Made by a program: the position numbers and the translations under genes
The notes under the pieces: model-generated
The model's input: the letters and a program-made list of their open reading frames with translations, nothing else
What the model was told of the DNA's origin: nothing
The model's database searches: none
Shown here: positions 60,400-64,000 of the stretch, piece by piece
Layout: each line of letters begins with the position of its first letter
Position numbering within the stretch: position 1 is the first letter of the stretch
From: Caldifermentibacillus hisashii
GTDB taxonomy: Bacteria; Bacillota; Bacilli; Bacillales; Caldibacillaceae
Length of the DNA: 64,000 nt
Assembly: GCF_027568575.1 (NCBI RefSeq)
Contig: NZ_JANUVP010000009.1
Strand: one strand, 5' to 3'

Positions 60400-60718
60400 T
60401 ATAAGAAAGTATAAAAATACAAGTAAATAACTTGGGATTAGTTTTATTGTCTAGCTCCGAGCGCCAGCGACTAGCAAACTTCACTCCCCTCCACTACGAT
60501 AAGTCAACATCGGCTCGTGACTCGCCGTGTTTCCTTTTCCTCGAAAAAGCTACTCGCTTTTTCTTCGTGCGATGCTTATTCAAGGAAGACTATTCAGAGT
60601 CCTAGAAAAAGCTACTCGCTTTTTCTTCGTGCGATGTCTATTCGAGGAAGCAAATCTGTTCTCATTGCGGGGCGCTCCAGTTTGTACGTCGCTAAGCGGG
60701 CGCTCTGCGCTTTTCTTA
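60400..60718 (+). repeat. Modular intergenic repeat, copy 3
   Basis: About 319 bp, begins TATAAGAAAG and ends CTTTTCTTA like copies at 18810 and 23737. It contains two GAAAAAGCTACTCGCTTTTTC hairpin modules. It lies between divergent genes (YitT type and the hypothetical at 60940). The remaining intergenic sequence on both sides shows no gene. Confidence 0.85.
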
Positions 60719-60939
60719 AAGAACATCTGTGAAATTTATACTAATGTGGCCGCAAAAATTTATATGGTTTTGCTGTGTTGTTCATGCATAATAGGTCCTT
60801 GACCAATATTCAGAAAAAATGTAAAATATATACAAAACCCTCTCTTGATTCTCCTTTCTCGTACCTCCAGTTTTCATTTTTCGTTCTGTTAACAATACCC
60901 TTCAATAATGAAAATTGTAATAATGAGAGGACTGAAGGA

Positions 60940-61668
60940 ATGAGAACACAAAATACAAATGTAGTCGAATTTGCACAAACAGTATCATGTACGAAAAAAT
61001 TCCGCCATGATTATCCAATTCCGGAACCATTAAAAAAACTGTTATTAATCGATATCTATCATGACTTTACCGGTTTCGTTTTATCACAATATTTATCCGA
61101 GGCGCAACCGTTTATTGATGAGTTTTTATCTTTTCATCCAACGCAAAGTAATAAAAAATTTTCATTAGAGCAAAATCTGTTTTGGTGGTATGTACTTTAC
61201 CAAAATTCTGTGAACGATGAGATGAATGTTATTGATCAATACGTTTTAGAAAATAAAATGAAGTACCGGAAAAAACAAATTATTCCCGCCTGGCTCAATG
61301 AGTGGGGGAAGGCAGTACCTAAATTTTATTTAATAAGAAATAAGCATGACCAACAAAAATATATTATAGAGGATATTCTGAATAGAAAAGAAGTAGAGGT
61401 TTCTTTAAATAATGAAGATTTTTACTTCCATGAAGGGGCTCTTGTTGCCGGTATATTAATTCCAATCGGTAATTCTGTATATTTTCCCGTTGTTGATTTT
61501 TATAATTTTACTTATGAGACATCCGTTGAAATCTTGACCCATATTCTTTTCTATTATAAAAATTATTATGACACGACAACATCGGCCTATCAGTTATTTC
61601 TACATTTATTTTCTGCAGCTTTACAAATTGAAAACCAAATAATTGAAAAGACCAATGAGCAAGCATAA
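60940..61668 (+). CDS. Hypothetical protein of unknown family
   Basis: 242 residues, soluble, rich in aromatic residues and Asn. Visible stretches are KKFRHDYPIPEPLKKLLLIDIYHDFTGF and LEQNLFWWYVLYQNSVNDEMN. No motif allows a function. ATG 60940 follows GAGAGG (60925-60930) by 9 bp; the frame is open further upstream but without signals. It is flanked by the modular repeat and by an inverted repeat. AT content is a little above that of its neighbours. Confidence 0.65.
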   Translation: MRTQNTNVVEFAQTVSCTKKFRHDYPIPEPLKKLLLIDIYHDFTGFVLSQYLSEAQPFIDEFLSFHPTQSNKKFSLEQNLFWWYVLYQNSVNDEMNVIDQYVLENKMKYRKKQIIPAWLNEWGKAVPKFYLIRNKHDQQKYIIEDILNRKEVEVSLNNEDFYFHEGALVAGILIPIGNSVYFPVVDFYNFTYETSVEILTHILFYYKNYYDTTTSAYQLFLHLFSAALQIENQIIEKTNEQA

Positions 61669-61741
61669 AAAATTTGAGATTTCGGGTTACAGTATTAACG
61701 GAAAGATTTTTAAAGAAGCGATGCAAATATAACGGGAATGG

Positions 61742-61916
61742 AAAGAGGCTGTTTGGAAAAAAGTATTTTGGAAAATGTTTTTTTTCTACAATATAATATG
61801 GAATTAAAATGTCAACACGTACTGACTTACGCAAAAATGTCTCATCTACAGGAATTCCGATAGAATGAAGATTGTTTTGTTCCATTCATGTAACAACTTT
61901 TTTCAACAGCCTCTTT
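61742..61916. repeat. Inverted repeat pair flanking 130 bp (miniature-element-like)
   Basis: AAAGAGGCTGTTTGGAAAAAAGT (61742-61764, listed in part) is matched in reverse complement by 61896-61916, differing by a 2-base bulge. GAGGCTGT is a common end of several IS families. No transposase remains and I see no clear target duplication. The DNA could also act as a terminator for the two convergent genes. Confidence 0.6.
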
Positions 61917-61921
61917 GCCTT

Positions 61922-62785
61922 TTATCCGACATATCTTGTTACTATATTTTCAATTGATGATAAATATGAAAATCCAAAAAGATTTAAATGAACAAGTAAA
62001 TAAAATAATTGATATAATGCTTTCCTTTCTTCATAGTTTGGTGATAATGGAAACACTTCTTGATAAGACTCATAAAAATTGGACGGAAAACCACCAAATA
62101 ATTCTGTAAAAGCAATTTCAAACTCATGATGTCCATAAAAAATGGCCGGATCGATTAAATATGGCTTTCCGTTATATCCCGGGAGCCAATTTCCACCCCA
62201 CAAATCTCCATGTAATAGTGAAGGGATACAATCCTTTGGTAACCATTGATCTAAATGTGTAAGAAGTTTATCTAATTTTTTCTGTGTTGATGTCGGTAAT
62301 AATTCCTTTTGTACAGCTAATGTAATTTGCGGCTCTAAACGAAATTCGCGATAATAATCAATCCATGATGAGATGTAGCTGTTTTTTTGAGGAAGAAGCC
62401 CGATATAATTGTCTTCTTGAAATCCGAAACCTGGCCCCTTATGTTTATGCATTTCTGCAAGACCTCGTCCTAACCATTCACCTGTTTGTCCAGTTTTTTT
62501 GCCGTGAATCCATTCCATCATTAAATAACCATAGCCATCTCTCTCGCCAATACCGTATATTTGTGGAGTTGCTATTGAATTTGTTTTCCTAATCTTTTCA
62601 AGTCCAAGTGCTTCTAGCTGAAAAAACTTTTGGGGAGGATGTTTTTTACATTTTATAAAATATGTATGTTTTTGGCTCCGTACATAATATGATTCATTGA
62701 TATCTCCACCCGGAACACGTCGATATTCAATTATTCGACTTTGGTCACCAATATTTTTCAAAGCTTTTATCAGCAATTTTTGCAT
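61922..62785 (-). CDS. Fructosamine kinase family protein
   Basis: 287 residues with aminoglycoside-kinase-like fold. RRVPGGDINESYYV is the family N-terminal motif, YFIKCKK the ATP lysine, SLLHGDLWGGNW the catalytic loop and YLIDPAIFYGHHEFE the metal motif. It phosphorylates sugar adducts on lysines (deglycation). GAGGTG supports ATG 62785; the longer frame to 62878 has no support. Confidence 0.9.
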   Translation of the reverse strand: MQKLLIKALKNIGDQSRIIEYRRVPGGDINESYYVRSQKHTYFIKCKKHPPQKFFQLEALGLEKIRKTNSIATPQIYGIGERDGYGYLMMEWIHGKKTGQTGEWLGRGLAEMHKHKGPGFGFQEDNYIGLLPQKNSYISSWIDYYREFRLEPQITLAVQKELLPTSTQKKLDKLLTHLDQWLPKDCIPSLLHGDLWGGNWLPGYNGKPYLIDPAIFYGHHEFEIAFTELFGGFPSNFYESYQEVFPLSPNYEERKALYQLFYLLVHLNLFGFSYLSSIENIVTRYVG

Positions 62786-62929
62786 TCCACACACCTCTAT
62801 CATTAACTTACCATGAATTATTACTATTGACAAAAAGTTTACGAAACACCACAAAATTCGACAAAATCTTTTGGACAAGTTAGTTAAAATGGAAGTGTAT
62901 GGTGAAAATATAAAACGGAGGGGTTAGCT

Positions 62930-63484
62930 ATGAGTAAAAAAGTTTTAATACTGGCAGGAGATGCGGTGGAAGCTTTAGAAGTATATTATCCATATTATAG
63001 GTTGCTAGAGGCTGGATATGAAGTAACCATTTCAGCATCTTCTATAAAAAAACTACAAACAGTAGTTCATGATTTCACCGGTTGGGATACATATGAAGAG
63101 AAATTAGGTTATTTATTGGAATCAAATGCTCAATTTAAAGATGTTGAACCAAGTGAATTTGATGGTTTGGTAATACCAGGCGGACGTGCTCCTGAGTATA
63201 TTCGCTTGGATGAACATGTAAAGCAAATTGTGAAACATTTTTTTGAAACAAATAAACCGATAGCAGCTATCTGTCATGCCTCACTCATCTTTGAGGCCAT
63301 TCCGGATGTTTTAAAAGGGCGAACCTTAACCGCATATATTGCTTGTAAACCAGGAGTTGAAATTGCGGGTGGTAATTATGTTACAGACCGTACAACATAT
63401 GTTGATGGTAATCTTGTGTCTGCACACGCTTGGCCGGATCTACCGGTTTTTATGCGTGAGTTTATGAAATTGTTGGAAAAGTAA
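62930..63484 (+). CDS. DJ-1/PfpI-family protein
   Basis: 184 residues. KKVLILAGDAVEALEVYYPYYRL and the nucleophile elbow AAICHASLIF with its Cys are typical of PfpI/YhbO-type proteins; GLVIPGGRAPEY carries the partner residues. Relatives are described as proteases, deglycases or glyoxalases, with debate. It stands divergent from the fructosamine kinase gene, which acts on a related type of damage. GGAGGGG precedes the ATG. Confidence 0.88.
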   Translation: MSKKVLILAGDAVEALEVYYPYYRLLEAGYEVTISASSIKKLQTVVHDFTGWDTYEEKLGYLLESNAQFKDVEPSEFDGLVIPGGRAPEYIRLDEHVKQIVKHFFETNKPIAAICHASLIFEAIPDVLKGRTLTAYIACKPGVEIAGGNYVTDRTTYVDGNLVSAHAWPDLPVFMREFMKLLEK

Positions 63485-63504
63485 TTTTGTAAGTAATTAG
63501 TTAG

Positions 63505-63530
63505 CCCCAATTATTTGAATTGGGGTTTTT
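63505..63530 (+). terminator. Intrinsic terminator after the pfpI-like gene
   Basis: CCCCAATT (63505-63512) pairs with AATTGGGG (63518-63525), followed by TTTTT. Confidence 0.85.
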
Positions 63531-63725
63531 GAAACGATACTATTAATGGATATGATAAAATTTTATTTGTGATAGAAACCCAAGTTGTTCATTAATTGTT
63601 TCTGCTTTTAATAGTTAATTCTTACTTATAATTTATTATTGATAAAAAGAGTGTTCTCACCGTATTAGTTTGTGATATAGATTATAAATCTATGCAGATT
63701 CCAAATATTACCTGCGATTTTGGGA

Positions 63726-63754
63726 TTGACGAAAGGTATGATGTTTGTTATATT
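63726..63754 (+). promoter_or_regulatory. rrn promoter P1
   Basis: TTGACG (63726-63731), 17 bp, TATATT (63749-63754). The AT-rich DNA before it could act as an UP element. Confidence 0.75.
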
Positions 63755-63835
63755 TAGAAAGTCGTTTTTGATTTTCTATAATAGAGATTGATAGATAAAG
63801 ATGCACAGTCACTCTTAAAAAATTAAAATGAAGGG

Positions 63836-63864
63836 TTGACAAAAACAACCTAGATAGTTATAAT
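63836..63864 (+). promoter_or_regulatory. rrn promoter P2
   Basis: TTGACA (63836-63841), 17 bp, TATAAT (63859-63864): both boxes are consensus. It is about 100 bp before the mature 16S end, the usual tandem arrangement in Bacillus. Confidence 0.9.
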
Positions 63865-63963
63865 AAAGAGTGTTGCTGTTGGACATTGAACCTTGAAAAC
63901 TGAACAAGACAAAGCGTTTTAATAAACCATTTAAGTCAGTTTTAATTTTGAGCAATCAACTCT

Positions 63964-64000
63964 TTTTTGGAGAGTTTGATCCTGGCTCAGGACGAACGCT
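63964..64000 (+). rRNA. 16S ribosomal RNA, 5' end (runs off the right edge)
   Basis: GGAGAGTTTGATCCTGGCTC and the following bases are the universal 5' end of bacterial 16S rRNA. The leader GAACCTTGAAAACTGAACAA upstream is typical of Bacillus rrn operons. The exact mature 5' base is uncertain by 2-3 nt. Confidence 0.97.

Noticed and set aside
61742..61916. Intact insertion sequence
   Set aside because: Only about 130 bp lie between the inverted repeats, too short for a transposase.

Overview
The window reads as chromosome of a low-GC, spore-forming member of the Bacillaceae. The evidence is the gene families present (YjcZ, YppG, YozQ and YteA sporulation-type proteins, the LigD/Ku spore repair pair, BmrCD, YkoN/YkoP/YkoQ), Bacillus-type sigma-A promoters and GGAGG ribosome sites, many TTG starts, and the start of an rrn operon whose first 16S bases are at the right edge. 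I see no prophage, no intact transposase and no CRISPR array.

Layout. 1-5.3 kb: 3' part of dapF, ligD and ku back to back, a Cu/Zn-SOD-like gene, and two cold-shock genes, the first behind a structured leader. 5.3-18.8 kb: a DUF3231 gene with a duplicated 5' end, transporters, an NAD(P)HX repair gene with two fluoride channel genes, bioY with a BirA operator, a decayed ring-cleavage dioxygenase, a cupredoxin, ykoN-ykoP, mscL and an isochorismatase-like hydrolase. 18.8-30 kb: sulfur metabolism. yrrT diverges from luxS-mccA-mccB with matching CymR-like sites at both promoters, then come msrA and a SAM riboswitch followed by metY. 29.9-30.2 kb: an unexplained array of five equal stem-loops. 30.4-38 kb: plsC, a quinone-oxidoreductase-like gene, and bmrC-bmrD behind a long leader with a short peptide gene and a terminator, then PAP2 and NUDIX enzymes. 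38-46 kb: a HesB-like protein, RNase HI, motAB with a sigma-D-like promoter, exoA, DegV, a CAP protein and small spore-type genes. 47-54 kb: vitamin and tRNA-base supply. A TPP riboswitch precedes a pyrimidine/thiamine ABC operon, and a preQ1 riboswitch precedes queF-queC, followed by a queuosine-precursor-type transporter. 55-59 kb: a polyamine operon (unknown gene, speA, speE, speB) behind a leader that looks like an unassigned riboswitch. 59-64 kb: a YitT protein, an unrecognised gene, fructosamine kinase, a PfpI protein and two rrn promoters.

Much of the window is governed by RNA-level switches: SAM-I, TPP and preQ1 are recognisable. The bmr, spe and csp leaders look like attenuators or sensors of the same kind. 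A modular repeat of 0.25-0.5 kb occurs three times in intergenic space, always in the same orientation, and several smaller fold-back or duplicated sequences decorate gene ends.

The polyamine genes make a pathway from arginine to agmatine, putrescine and spermidine, lacking only AdoMet decarboxylase here. YrrT, LuxS, MccA and MccB together would recycle S-adenosylhomocysteine sulfur to cysteine, lacking only the nucleosidase MtnN.
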